A DNA stretch of 64,000 bases from positions 1 to 64,000 of the forward strand of contig NZ_JAGHRE010000007.1 of the NCBI RefSeq assembly GCF_017743935.1, written 5' to 3'. The notes under the pieces are model-generated. The model was not told the DNA's origin, ran no database searches, and worked only from the letters and a program-made list of their open reading frames with translations. The translations under genes were made by a program, and so were the position numbers. Shown here piece after piece: positions 8,074 through 17,191 of the stretch (position 1 is the stretch's first letter; the number at the start of each line of letters is the position of its first letter). The stretch is from Tropicibacter sp. R16_0. GTDB taxonomy: Bacteria > Pseudomonadota > Alphaproteobacteria > Rhodobacterales > Rhodobacteraceae.

Positions 8074-9244
8074 GGGCGCGCTTGCCGGTGTGAAAGTTCT
8101 GGACCTCAGCCGCATTCTGGCCGGTCCCACCTGTACGCAACTGTTGGGCGATCTGGGCGCAAGCGTTCTGAAGATCGAGAACCCGGTCACGGGCGGTGAT
8201 GATACCCGTCAGTGGGGTCCGCCGTATGTGACAGATGCCGATGGCAACGCGAGCGACCTGAGCGCCTATTTCATGTCCGCCAACCGCAACAAGAAATCGG
8301 TCGCGGTAGACATAACCACGCCGGATGGCCAGGCCACCATCCGCCGTTTGGCGGCCGAGGCGGATATCCTGATCGAGAATTTCAAACCCGGCGGGTTGGC
8401 CAAATACGGCTTGGATTACGCCACCATCTCAAAAGAGTTGCCGGGCCTCGTCTATTGCTCGATCTCGGGCTACGGGCAGACCGGGCCGAATGCCTCGAAA
8501 CCCGGATACGACCTGATGGCGCAAGGCTATGGCGGGATCATGTCTCTGACCGGTGAGCCGACAGGCGCGCCGATGAAGGTGGGCGTGGGAATCGCCGATG
8601 TGATGTGTGGAATGTATGCAACCGTTGGTATCCTTGCCGCGCTGCGCCACGCCGAGCGCACAGGGGAAGGCCAGCAGATCGACATTGCTCTGGTCGATGC
8701 ACAGGTGTCTTGGCTGATCAACGAGGGTGTGAACTATCTGACCAGCGGCAACGTTCCCGAGCGACGTGGCAACGGGCATCCCAACATTGTTCCTTATGAC
8801 GTCTACGAAACCGCCGACGGTCACGTGATCCTGGCCGTGGGCAATGACAACCAATTCACCCGGTTTTGCGAGTTTCTGGGACTGGACGAACTGCCAACTG
8901 ACGAACGGTTTGCCACCAACCCCGCCCGCCTGGAACACCGTGATGCGTTGAACGCGCTCCTGCGTCCCGCATTGCTGAACCACGGCACGCAAACGGTGAT
9001 TCGCGAGCTTGAAGCACGCAAGGTTCCGGTTGGCCCGGTGCAGACGTTGGATCAGGTCTTCGACAGCGATCAGGTCACTGCGCGCGCGATGCAGATCGAC
9101 ATGGAGGCCACCCCCGGCCCCGTCCACCTGATCGGCAATCCGCTGAATTTCAGCCGCACACCTGTAACATATCGCCATGCTCCGCCGACCTTCGGGGCGG
9201 ACACCCAAGCCGTTCTCAACAGCAAAACCCCCTTCAAAGACTGA
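8060..9244 (+). CDS. Class III (CaiB/BaiF family) CoA-transferase
   Basis: The 394-residue protein moves CoA between carboxylic acids through an aspartyl-CoA thioester intermediate. GVKVLDLSRILAGPTCTQ at about residues 9-26 and LGDLGASVLKIE are the family N-terminal signature. The catalytic Asp is in GIADVMCGMYAT (near residue 177), and RNKKSVAVD and ENFKPG are further CaiB landmarks. The ATG start lies 14 bases inside the preceding ThDP enzyme gene, implying coupled translation. The likely job is to activate or recycle the acid handled by that enzyme. The family is large and substrate cannot be predicted reliably. Confidence 0.88.
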   Translation: MAVSEGALAGVKVLDLSRILAGPTCTQLLGDLGASVLKIENPVTGGDDTRQWGPPYVTDADGNASDLSAYFMSANRNKKSVAVDITTPDGQATIRRLAAEADILIENFKPGGLAKYGLDYATISKELPGLVYCSISGYGQTGPNASKPGYDLMAQGYGGIMSLTGEPTGAPMKVGVGIADVMCGMYATVGILAALRHAERTGEGQQIDIALVDAQVSWLINEGVNYLTSGNVPERRGNGHPNIVPYDVYETADGHVILAVGNDNQFTRFCEFLGLDELPTDERFATNPARLEHRDALNALLRPALLNHGTQTVIRELEARKVPVGPVQTLDQVFDSDQVTARAMQIDMEATPGPVHLIGNPLNFSRTPVTYRHAPPTFGADTQAVLNSKTPFKD

Positions 9245-9422
9245 AACACATCTGCGATTTGCGCGGGGTTTTGCTGAAACAACTGCCTGAATCGGCGGCG
9301 AATCTCACATTTTGCACACACGGGTTTTCACCAATTCGCGAGCGGCGTCGATACTGTTACTGGCCGCCTATACAGTTTGCTAAGCCGTAAGAGCCAGCAC
9401 TCACACAAGGATCGGACCTAGC

Positions 9423-10793
9423 ATGAAACAAGACATTTTCGGACAGATGAACAGCCTGACCCGCGACGACAGCGTCGAGGCGTGGAACGGTGTCCTGCTG
9501 GGGTTCATGGCGCATGCCGCTGTCACGCCGCAACATCTGGGTGCCGTGCTGACGTCTGAACCGGACTTTGCCCTGGGTCACGCGGTCAAAGGGATCTTTA
9601 CCATCCTGCTGGGTCGGCGCGAGCTTTATTCGGTGGCCGAGCAAGCCCTGAAGGACGCAAAGGCCGCGATGCAGGCCCGCCCGGTGAGCACGCGTGAGAC
9701 GCTGTTTGTCGAAGCCTTGCAAGTCTGGCTGGCTGGCAGCCCGACCGGAGCGGTCCAAAAATTCGAAGAGGTGCTGCGCTCTCATCCCGAAGACACGCTG
9801 GCCATGAAACTCAGCCACGCGGCGCGCTTTGTGCTGGGCGATGCCGGGGGCATGCGCCGGTCCATCGAACGTGTGATGCCCGCCTATGCGCCCGATCACG
9901 CGGGTCGCGGCTATCTGCTGGGCTGCCACGCCTTTGCATTGGAGGAAACTGGCGCCTATGAAAAAGCCGAAATCGCAGGCCGTCAGGCGCTGTGGATGGT
10001 GTCGGACGACGCCTGGGGCCTGCATGCGGTGGCGCATGTGCACGACATGACCGGCAACGCGGCGCAGGGCCTGGAATGGCTGGCGGGGCGCGAGGATGCG
10101 TTCACCCACTGCAACAACTTCCGCTACCACGTCTGGTGGCACAAGGCGCTGATGCATCTGGACCTGGGTCAGATCGACGAGGTGATGGCGCTGTATGATG
10201 CGGAAATTCGCGCTGACAAGACTGACGATTACCGCGACATTTCCAACGCGACCTCGCTGCTGTCGCGGCTCGAGCTTGAAGGTGTCAACGTTGGCGACCG
10301 GTGGGAAGAGCTGGCCGAACTCAGCGCGGCCCGCACCGAAGATGGCTGCCTGATCTTTGCCGATCTGCACTATCTGCTGGCCCTGACCGGTGACAAACGC
10401 GAAGACGCCGCCACCGCAATGCTGCGCCGGATCGCGCGGGACGCGAAACAAAACAAATGCGACACCACCCGCCGCATGGCGCAGCCGGGCATGGACGCGG
10501 CCCTTGGCCTGCACGCCTTTGGTGACGGTGACTATGGGCTGGCGTTTGATCACCTTGCCAATGCGCGCGGCTCCATGCAGCTGGCCGGGGGCAGCCACGC
10601 CCAGCGCGATGTGTTCGAGCGCCTGACCATCGACGCAGGCCTGCGTGCGGGCCGGTTGGACGCGGTCGAGAGCATTCTGGATGACCGCCAAGCCCAGCGC
10701 GCCGGTGGTGAAGACAATTATGCCCTGGCCCGCCGTGCGCTGATTGCCTCTGGACGTGGCGGTGAGAACGCGCAAAGCGTCCCCGCAGAATAA
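9423..10793 (+). CDS. Tetratricopeptide repeat protein, TTC38-like
   Basis: The 456-residue protein consists of degenerate TPR helices throughout and matches the TTC38-type pattern: HAVAHVHDMTGNAAQGLEWL near residue 202 and CNNFRYHVWWHKALMHLDLG near 230. There is no signal peptide or membrane segment, so it is probably cytoplasmic. The TTC38 family has no established enzymatic function. Only 22 bases separate it from opgC on the same strand, so it is likely the first gene of the glucan operon. Either it scaffolds or regulates glucan synthesis, or the link is only positional. The start ATG 9423 follows the weak purine run AAGGATCGGACCTAGC. Confidence 0.83.
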   Translation: MKQDIFGQMNSLTRDDSVEAWNGVLLGFMAHAAVTPQHLGAVLTSEPDFALGHAVKGIFTILLGRRELYSVAEQALKDAKAAMQARPVSTRETLFVEALQVWLAGSPTGAVQKFEEVLRSHPEDTLAMKLSHAARFVLGDAGGMRRSIERVMPAYAPDHAGRGYLLGCHAFALEETGAYEKAEIAGRQALWMVSDDAWGLHAVAHVHDMTGNAAQGLEWLAGREDAFTHCNNFRYHVWWHKALMHLDLGQIDEVMALYDAEIRADKTDDYRDISNATSLLSRLELEGVNVGDRWEELAELSAARTEDGCLIFADLHYLLALTGDKREDAATAMLRRIARDAKQNKCDTTRRMAQPGMDAALGLHAFGDGDYGLAFDHLANARGSMQLAGGSHAQRDVFERLTIDAGLRAGRLDAVESILDDRQAQRAGGEDNYALARRALIASGRGGENAQSVPAE

Positions 10794-10815
10794 GAAACTA
10801 AGGACAGTACCCGAT

Positions 10816-12039
10816 ATGGCGACCGTTTCGCCCTCAACTGATTTTGCCCCTGTCGCGGCGTCGACCGCGACACCAGCGGTGCGCGTGCGTGATCCGCGAT
10901 TGGATTTCTATCGCGGCATCGCGATGTTCATCATCTTGATCGCACATATCCCAAACGATCCCTGGGCACGCTGGATCCCGGCCCGCTTCGGGTTCTCGGA
11001 CGCGACCGAGATATTCGTGTTCTGTTCGGGCATGGCCTCGGCCATCGCCTTTGGCGGCGCTTTCGTGCGCAAGGGCTGGTGGATGGGCACCGCCCGCGTG
11101 GCGTTCCGCATCTGGCAGGTCTATTGGGCGCATATCGGGTTGTTTTTCTTTGTCGCCATGTCGATGGCGGCGCTGGATCAGTCGGGGCTGTTCGAAAAGA
11201 CCTACATCAACTCCCTCAACCTCCAGCATTTCTTCAAGGACCCGGCATCGCAGATGGTGGGGATCTTCACGCTGACCTATGTGCCCAACTACTTTGACAT
11301 TCTGCCGATGTATCTGGTTGTGCTGGCGCTGATGCCTGTGTTTGTCGGCCTGCAACAAAAGCTGGGGTTCTGGGCCGCAGCCTTGGCCTCGGTCGCACTA
11401 TGGGCCGTTGCGCAAACCGGTGTGCTCGCCCTTCCGGCCGAGCCCTGGTCGGCGCGCGAATGGTTCTTCAACCCCTTTGGCTGGCAGCTGTTGTTCTTTA
11501 CCGGCTTTGCCTTCATGCGCGGCTGGATTCCCGCCCCGCCGGTGTCCAAGACCCTGATCTGGGTCAGCGCCCTGTTCCTTGTGCTGTCCGCGCCCTTTGG
11601 TTCGTGGAAAGTGTTCCTGTGGATCGACGCGTGGAACAGCGACCTAGCTGATCAGATCCGCAAGGTCTGGCCCCTGACCAAGGAGTTCCGTGACAAGACC
11701 GAGTTCGGCCTGTTCCGCTACATGCACTTCCTGGCGTTGGCCTATCTGGGTTGGGTCGTGGCAGGTGAAAAGGGTGCACGCCTTATCGCCACCGGGACCG
11801 GAGCGCTGGCGCAGGTTTGGCAAGTCGTCCTGACATTGATCACCAAAGTCGGCCAGCAGTCCCTTGCGGTCTTTGTGTTCTCGATGGCCGCCGCGCGCAT
11901 CCTGGGTGTCTTGCTGGATCAAACCGGGCGTGACTTCTTTCCCGTTCTCTTTGCCAATCTGCTTGGCTTTGCGCTGATCATCGGCGTGGCCTACTTGGCG
12001 GGCTGGTTCAAATCGCAACCTTGGAAGGCCAAGAAATGA
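10816..12039 (+). CDS. opgC: OpgC membrane protein (periplasmic glucan succinyltransferase family)
   Basis: The 407-residue polytopic membrane protein has an acyltransferase-3/OpgC domain. It begins with RDPRLDFYRGIAMFIILIAH (about residues 25-44), followed by FVFCSGMASAIAFGGAF and further hydrophobic segments, about ten in total. OpgC adds succinyl groups to osmoregulated periplasmic glucans. ATG 10816 was chosen: residues upstream of it overlap the TPR gene in another frame and are not hydrophobic. The stop overlaps the start of opgG (ATGA), coupling modification and backbone synthesis. Confidence 0.88.
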   Translation: MATVSPSTDFAPVAASTATPAVRVRDPRLDFYRGIAMFIILIAHIPNDPWARWIPARFGFSDATEIFVFCSGMASAIAFGGAFVRKGWWMGTARVAFRIWQVYWAHIGLFFFVAMSMAALDQSGLFEKTYINSLNLQHFFKDPASQMVGIFTLTYVPNYFDILPMYLVVLALMPVFVGLQQKLGFWAAALASVALWAVAQTGVLALPAEPWSAREWFFNPFGWQLLFFTGFAFMRGWIPAPPVSKTLIWVSALFLVLSAPFGSWKVFLWIDAWNSDLADQIRKVWPLTKEFRDKTEFGLFRYMHFLALAYLGWVVAGEKGARLIATGTGALAQVWQVVLTLITKVGQQSLAVFVFSMAAARILGVLLDQTGRDFFPVLFANLLGFALIIGVAYLAGWFKSQPWKAKK

Positions 12040-13538
12040 AGCTCTCCCGTCGTCACTTCCTCGCCTCCGCCTCGGCGCTTGCTCTGGCCCCCGCGGTGAA
12101 CGCCACCGGCGCAGGCGTGCCCTTTGACCGCGAGACTGTGGTGGCCGAAGCCCGCGATCTGGCCAGCCGCCCCTATGCGCCGCGCCCGCGTGTACCCGAG
12201 GCCTGGCAAAACCTGAGCTATGAGCAGTACCGCGAGATCCGGTTCCGTCTGGACAAGGCGCTTTGGTACGGAACTGACACGCCCTACAATGTCGATTTCT
12301 TCACGCCTGGGCTCTATTTCCCACAGGCAGTCAAAGTTTTCTCGGTCGAGGATGGCCTGTCAACGCCGGTGCCCTTCAGCCTGGACATGTTCAAAAAGTC
12401 CGACAAGGTGCCCGAGCTTCCCGTGGATGCTGACACGCTTGGCTTTTCCGGCCTGCGCCTGCGCACCGAGTTGCACCGTCCCGGCAAGACAGACGAATTC
12501 TGCGTCTTCCAAGGCGCCAGCTATTTCCGCGCTATTGGCCTGGGCGAGGCTTATGGCCTCTCGGCTCGTGGCTTGGCCCTGAAAACCGGCGACCCCGAGG
12601 GCGAGGAATTTCCCGATTTCATCCGCTTCTGGCTGGAACGCCCCAAAGTGGGCCAGCGCAACATGGTGGTGCATGCCCTTATGGACAGCCCCAGTGTCAC
12701 CGGCGCGTATCGCTTCGACGTGACCCCGGGCGAGGATTGCGTGATGGAGGTTGAGGCGACACTCTTTGCTCGTGAAGAGATGGAGCATGTGGGCCTTGGT
12801 CCGCTGACCTCGATGTTCCTGTTTGATGAGACCAATCCGACCCGGTTCGACGATTTCCGCCCTGCAGTTCACGACAGCGACGGGTTGATGATCCACAATG
12901 GCGCGGGTGAGGTGCTGTGGCGCCCGCTTGCCAACCCCAAGCACCTGCAAGTGTCGTCCTTTGTCGACACCAACCCGCGTGGCTTTGGCCTGATGCAGCG
13001 GTCGCGGGAATTCTCGGACTTTGCCGATCTTGAGGCGCATTATCACCGCCGCCCAGGCCTGTGGGTTGAACCCAAGGGCGATTGGGGCAAGGGCACCGTA
13101 CGCCTGGTGGAGATCCCGGCCGATCAGGAGATCTATGACAACATCGTCGCCTATTGGCGCCCGTCTGAACCCTATGCCGCCGGTCAACAGGTCGACATCG
13201 CCTATCGCCTGACCTGGGGTGAGCACCCCTATCGCACGCCCCTGCCCGAGGTGATCAACACCGCCATGGGCAAACGCCATTTTGCCGAGGGACGCGTTGC
13301 GGTGATCGACTTTGCGGCCTCCGAGCTGTTCGACGATCTCGATGCCATCGACATCTTCACCCAATCCCCGCATGTCGAAACCTCAAAGGGTGTCTTGCAG
13401 CGCAACCCCGACACCGGCGGCGCACGGCTGGCGTTTTCCTTTGACCCCGGCGAGCGCGATCACGTGGAGCTGCGCGCACAGCTGCGCAAGGATGGTGCGG
13501 CCGCGTCCGAGGTCTGGCTCTATCGGTGGACCGCTTGA
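12036..13538 (+). CDS. opgG: Periplasmic glucan biosynthesis protein OpgG/MdoG
   Basis: The 500-residue periplasmic protein is required for synthesis or branching of osmoregulated periplasmic glucans. It starts MKLSRRHFLASASALALAPA, where SRRHFLA is a twin-arginine (Tat) signal. The body carries OpgG landmarks: YEQYREIRFR, FTPGLYFPQAVKVF, FQGASYFRAIG, YGLSARGLA and FGLMQRSREFSDFADLEAHY. ATG 12036 overlaps the opgC stop; an in-frame TTG at 12021 is less likely. The end overlaps opgH by 13 bases if opgH starts at GTG 13526. Length is normal for the family. Confidence 0.93.
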   Translation: MKLSRRHFLASASALALAPAVNATGAGVPFDRETVVAEARDLASRPYAPRPRVPEAWQNLSYEQYREIRFRLDKALWYGTDTPYNVDFFTPGLYFPQAVKVFSVEDGLSTPVPFSLDMFKKSDKVPELPVDADTLGFSGLRLRTELHRPGKTDEFCVFQGASYFRAIGLGEAYGLSARGLALKTGDPEGEEFPDFIRFWLERPKVGQRNMVVHALMDSPSVTGAYRFDVTPGEDCVMEVEATLFAREEMEHVGLGPLTSMFLFDETNPTRFDDFRPAVHDSDGLMIHNGAGEVLWRPLANPKHLQVSSFVDTNPRGFGLMQRSREFSDFADLEAHYHRRPGLWVEPKGDWGKGTVRLVEIPADQEIYDNIVAYWRPSEPYAAGQQVDIAYRLTWGEHPYRTPLPEVINTAMGKRHFAEGRVAVIDFAASELFDDLDAIDIFTQSPHVETSKGVLQRNPDTGGARLAFSFDPGERDHVELRAQLRKDGAAASEVWLYRWTA

Positions 13539-15406
13539 ACCACGATCTGCACATAATGCCCCCCGAGGCGCCTTTGGCCATGCCCGAGCAGGACTTTGGC
13601 GCGGCGTTCCGTGATGCTGATGCGCCCGAGGCGCGGCAGGCTCAGGGTGTCACGGGCTGGCGGTTCATGGCCTTTGTGCCCGCGCTGATCGCCACGCTTG
13701 GGCTGTTGTGGCTGATGCAAGACTGGTTCTCGGACGAAGGGATCAGCGTGATCGAGGGCGCGCTGCTGGCGCTGATCTCGTTCAACTTCTTTTGGATCGC
13801 CTTTACCGTCTCGACCGTGTCGATCGGCTTGATCTCGTTGTCGCGCCAGGCGCCCACCTCCCGCCCGTCAAAGCCCGAACCGCTCAACGTGGCGCTGGTC
13901 ATGCCGGTCTACAACGAAGTGCCCTGGTATGTGCTGGGCAATGCGCGATCCATGCTCGAAGAGCTGCGCGCCCGAGGTGGAGTGCACCGCTATGCGATGT
14001 TCATCCTGTCCGACACCCGCGACGACGCCATCGCCGCGCAGGAGCAGGCCAGCGTCGAGGCCTTGCGCGCGTCGTTGATGCCGGGAACCGAACTTTACTA
14101 TCGCCGCCGCCCGCAGAACACCGACCGCAAGGTGGGCAATATCGCCGATTGGGTCAGCCGCTGGGGCGGTGCCTATCAGGCGATGCTGGTGTTGGACGCC
14201 GATAGCCTTATGACTGGGCGGGCGATTGCGCGGCTGACGGATGCTTTGGCACGTGATCCGGGCGCCGGACTGATTCAGAGCTTTCCGCAGCTGACCGGCG
14301 CGCAGTCGGTCTTTGCCCGAATGCAGCAGTTTGCCAATGGCGTCTACGGCGCGGCGCTCGCCGAAGGCGTGGCGCGTTGGTGCGGGCAAGAGGGGAACTA
14401 CTGGGGCCACAACGCCATCATCCGCACCGCAGCCTTTGCCAATTGTGCAGGCCTCCCAAGGCTGCGGACGTTCCGCGGCAAGGAACAGCTGATCATGAGC
14501 CACGACTTTGTCGAGGCAGGCCTGCTGCGCCGTGCGGGCTGGTCCGTGCGGTTCCTGCCACGCATCCGCGGGTCATATGAGGAAACGCCGCCCACTCTGA
14601 TCGACCATGTGTTGCGAGACCGCCGCTGGTGTCAGGGCAACCTGCAGCATCTGAACCTGCTGGGCGCGCGCGGTTTCCGCTCGATCTCGCGGTTTCATCT
14701 GTTTCATGGGGCCATTGGCTATCTGATGTCGCCGATCTGGTTTGCTCTGCTGGTGATGTGGGCATTGATCGGTCAGGGGGAAGACGCGAGCGTTCTGCAC
14801 TACTTCCGTCCCGACAACCCGCTGTTCCCCCAGTGGCCGCAGATGACCGAAGGGCGTCATGTTCTGATCATCGTGCTGATGTATGCGATGCTGCTGGTGC
14901 CCAAGCTGATGGGCGCAGCGGCCCTGCCCCTGACCGGTGCGCGCTATACTGAGTTTGGCGGTGGCTGGCGATTTACGCTGTCCTTCGTCTCCGAGGTGAT
15001 CCTGTCCGTGATCTACGCGCCGATCCTGATGGTGCAGCAGATGATTGCGGTGTTTCGTACGATGCTGGGTCTGCAAAAGGGCTGGTCGCCCCAGGCCCGC
15101 GACGGCGGAACTTATGGCCTGAAAACGCTGGCCATGTGTCACGCGTTGGAAACGATCAGTGGATTGGTTCTGACCACAGGGATCATCGCAGGGCTGGTCT
15201 CGGTCTGGCTGGCGCCAATTGCTCTCAGCTTGGCTTTGGCCATTCCACTGTCCGCCCTGAGTGGCGTTACAGCGAAGACCGCGCGCAATCTTTTGGGCTT
15301 GCGCGAGGACTTTCGCGAACCTGCCATTGCCCAGGCTGCGCGGCACTACAGAACTGAATTGAAATCGCTTCTGGACAACAACTCCTCGGCCACTCCAGCA
15401 GAGTAA
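13526..15406 (+). CDS. opgH: Glucans biosynthesis glucosyltransferase OpgH/MdoH
   Basis: The 626-residue inner-membrane glycosyltransferase family 2 protein polymerises the glucan backbone from UDP-glucose. LVMPVYNEVPW near residue 127, LVLDADSLMTGR near 221, SHDFVEAGLLRRAGW near 326 and the RRWCQGNLQHLNLL (Q-x-x-R/W-type) motif near 369 are typical. Two N-terminal and several C-terminal membrane segments are visible. It is shorter than the roughly 850-residue enterobacterial protein, as expected for alphaproteobacterial forms. The start may be GTG 13526, inside opgG, or ATG 13556. It is the last gene of the operon, followed by repeat copy B. Confidence 0.93.
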   Translation: MDRLNHDLHIMPPEAPLAMPEQDFGAAFRDADAPEARQAQGVTGWRFMAFVPALIATLGLLWLMQDWFSDEGISVIEGALLALISFNFFWIAFTVSTVSIGLISLSRQAPTSRPSKPEPLNVALVMPVYNEVPWYVLGNARSMLEELRARGGVHRYAMFILSDTRDDAIAAQEQASVEALRASLMPGTELYYRRRPQNTDRKVGNIADWVSRWGGAYQAMLVLDADSLMTGRAIARLTDALARDPGAGLIQSFPQLTGAQSVFARMQQFANGVYGAALAEGVARWCGQEGNYWGHNAIIRTAAFANCAGLPRLRTFRGKEQLIMSHDFVEAGLLRRAGWSVRFLPRIRGSYEETPPTLIDHVLRDRRWCQGNLQHLNLLGARGFRSISRFHLFHGAIGYLMSPIWFALLVMWALIGQGEDASVLHYFRPDNPLFPQWPQMTEGRHVLIIVLMYAMLLVPKLMGAAALPLTGARYTEFGGGWRFTLSFVSEVILSVIYAPILMVQQMIAVFRTMLGLQKGWSPQARDGGTYGLKTLAMCHALETISGLVLTTGIIAGLVSVWLAPIALSLALAIPLSALSGVTAKTARNLLGLREDFREPAIAQAARHYRTELKSLLDNNSSATPAE

Positions 15407-15445
15407 TCTCCGAACGGTGTCGACCTGTGTTGGCTGTTCGGGGGC

Positions 15446-15654
15446 GCTCCCGCCCGTCGGTCGTGCATCATAGATGCCCTCCTCCCGTTGGGCCGGGCGC
15501 CGGGCTACGCCCGGCGGTTTGCGATTGGCGCCAGGCAATTCAATCAAAGACGAAGCATTCACCACAGGCGCAACCGCGCCGAGCGACGAGCGAGGCGCCC
15601 GGCCCAAGGCCGTTAGCGGGGCTGACGCAGTCAGGTCTGCTCGGGCGCGGGAGC
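15446..15654. repeat. Dispersed palindromic repeat, copy B (composite)
   Basis: Left module 15446-15517 is type I in reverse orientation, with a perfect hairpin (GCCGGGC arms) and the shared CCTCCCGTTGGGCCGGGCG core. Right module 15573-15654 is type II, with GCGCC/GGCGC outer arms, CCCGGCCCAAGGCC, CTGAC-gca-GTCAG and terminal GCGGGAGC. A 55-base spacer separates them. It lies between the convergent opgH and esterase genes and has the same order of modules as copy A. Confidence 0.85.
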
Positions 15655-15677
15655 ACCCCCTAGCCCAGACACGCCTC

Positions 15678-16499
15678 CTAGCTTCCAGGCAGCCCCTCAT
15701 ACCAATCCACCACCAGATCCGCCCATCCTTTGGGCACCTGGTGTCCCCCCGGAAACAGAACAAATTCCAGCGCACCGTCCGTTCCACAACTCCAGCGGCG
15801 GTGCATGAAGTCTCCGTCCCGGCTGAACCCCGCGGGTTTGTGGTCTGTACATCCGTTCGCATCGCGCCAGATCTCGAGGCCGGCAAAGATATCGCCCTGG
15901 ACAAAACGCCCACCGCCCAGCACGCGGCCTTCCAACGGGACAACATTGTCTGTCCAGCCATGGGTATGCAGCATCCGGATCGGGCCTTTGCACTCGGCGG
16001 GATGTGGACGCCAGAACCCACCCGAAACAGGCACGTAGGCTGAAAATGCCTCGGGCGCGGCACAAGCCAGGTAGTTCACCATGAAGCCTCCCGCGGAAAA
16101 CCCGCCCAGCATCACCCGGCCCTCATCCACACCAAAATGATCCGCCGCATCCGCAACGGCGTCCTTCAAGAACTCCGTCTCGTCGCGCCCCTCCCAACCG
16201 GGGTAGAAATTCCAACTCAAACCCCGGTTCGAGCCGATCCGTTGCGAGCCATTGGGCGCCATCACCGCATATCCCCGCGCAAGCAGGCCATCCACCATCG
16301 CTCGGTTGCGCATCGTGGCCGCTCCATTGCCGCCATAGCCGTGCAAGAACACCACCAGCGGTGGCGTCTCGGCGCGCGGCAGTTCGATGTGATAGCTGCC
16401 ACCTTCGATCTCGCATGCGTCTTCCGGCCCACCACAAGCCGCCTGCGCGCTCTGACCTGCCGCGATCAGACCCAGGCCCATCAACAACCGTCGGATCAT
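15678..16499 (-). CDS. Secreted alpha/beta hydrolase, polyhydroxybutyrate depolymerase/esterase (LpqC-like)
   Basis: The 273-residue protein has a signal peptide (MIRRLLMGLGLIAAGQSAQA) and a mature alpha/beta-hydrolase domain. VVFLHGYGGNGA (about residues 49-60) forms the oxyanion region and GGFSAGGFM places the nucleophile at Ser135. HTHGWTDNVVP supplies the acid residue region and GGHQVPKGW the catalytic His. The family includes extracellular PHB depolymerases, feruloyl esterases and LpqC. The start overlaps the stop of the rhodanese gene by three bases (ATGA), so it is second in a two-gene operon. Substrate unknown; a short-chain ester is the cautious guess. Confidence 0.83.
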   Translation of the reverse strand: MIRRLLMGLGLIAAGQSAQAACGGPEDACEIEGGSYHIELPRAETPPLVVFLHGYGGNGAATMRNRAMVDGLLARGYAVMAPNGSQRIGSNRGLSWNFYPGWEGRDETEFLKDAVADAADHFGVDEGRVMLGGFSAGGFMVNYLACAAPEAFSAYVPVSGGFWRPHPAECKGPIRMLHTHGWTDNVVPLEGRVLGGGRFVQGDIFAGLEIWRDANGCTDHKPAGFSRDGDFMHRRWSCGTDGALEFVLFPGGHQVPKGWADLVVDWYEGLPGS

Positions 16500-16966
16500 C
16501 CCGATCCTCCCTCAATTTGCGTAACCGGCAGGCCGGTTTTCAACCAACCCGGCCCAGCTGCCGAACCCAGCATACCCTCGGGCACGTCGACAATGTTGGA
16601 AAAGCCCGCTTCGGTCAGCGCACGGCTCAGACGGGCAGAACGCACACCGCGCGCGCAGATCACTGCGATCGGGCGAGTTTTGTCAGCGCCGGCAATCTGC
16701 GCAAGCGCTGTCAGAAAGTCGTCACGCCGCATGTCGATCGGATGGGCCCCGGCCGGAACCCCGGTGGTCGACCACTCACGCGGTGTGCGGATATCGACCA
16801 GCACAACATCGCCCTGCGCAGCGGCCTCATGCGCCTGCGCCACCGTCAGCTTGGCGCCCCCATAGTGGGGCGGTGTCGCGCGCCACCAAAAAACGCCTGC
16901 AGCAAGCGCCGCCGCGCCCCCAAAAAGTACCAATCGTCGCGTGGGAAAATTTCTTTGCCGCGTCAT
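16496..16966 (-). CDS. Membrane-anchored rhodanese-like protein
   Basis: The 156-residue protein has an N-terminal segment TRRLVLFGGAAALAAGVFWW, a single membrane anchor or uncleaved signal. A single rhodanese domain follows, with VLVDIRTPREW (about residues 55-65) and the active-site loop VICARGVRSAR (Cys104). Rhodaneses transfer sulfane sulfur or act as persulfide carriers; the loop CARGVRS is compatible with activity. ATG 16966 was chosen because residues further upstream look like untranslated leader. It is divergent from the mrp operon across a 225-base gap and translationally coupled to the esterase gene. Confidence 0.85.
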   Translation of the reverse strand: MTRQRNFPTRRLVLFGGAAALAAGVFWWRATPPHYGGAKLTVAQAHEAAAQGDVVLVDIRTPREWSTTGVPAGAHPIDMRRDDFLTALAQIAGADKTRPIAVICARGVRSARLSRALTEAGFSNIVDVPEGMLGSAAGPGWLKTGLPVTQIEGGSG

Positions 16967-17191
16967 GTTAGCGCGCCTTGACCTGTTTCTGGAGCAATCG
17001 GAACAACTGGACTTATCTAGGACACGAACCGGCGGGAAATCCACTCAAGTTCCCGTCAGAACCGCCAAAAACGACCCAGAATCGGTATCGGACCAAAATC
17101 GTGAATATTTCAAGGTCTGGACAGGCGGCGAAATATCCTTACTCAAAATACAGGTTTACGTCCGAACCAGGCAAATAGCGGAGGATTGCTT

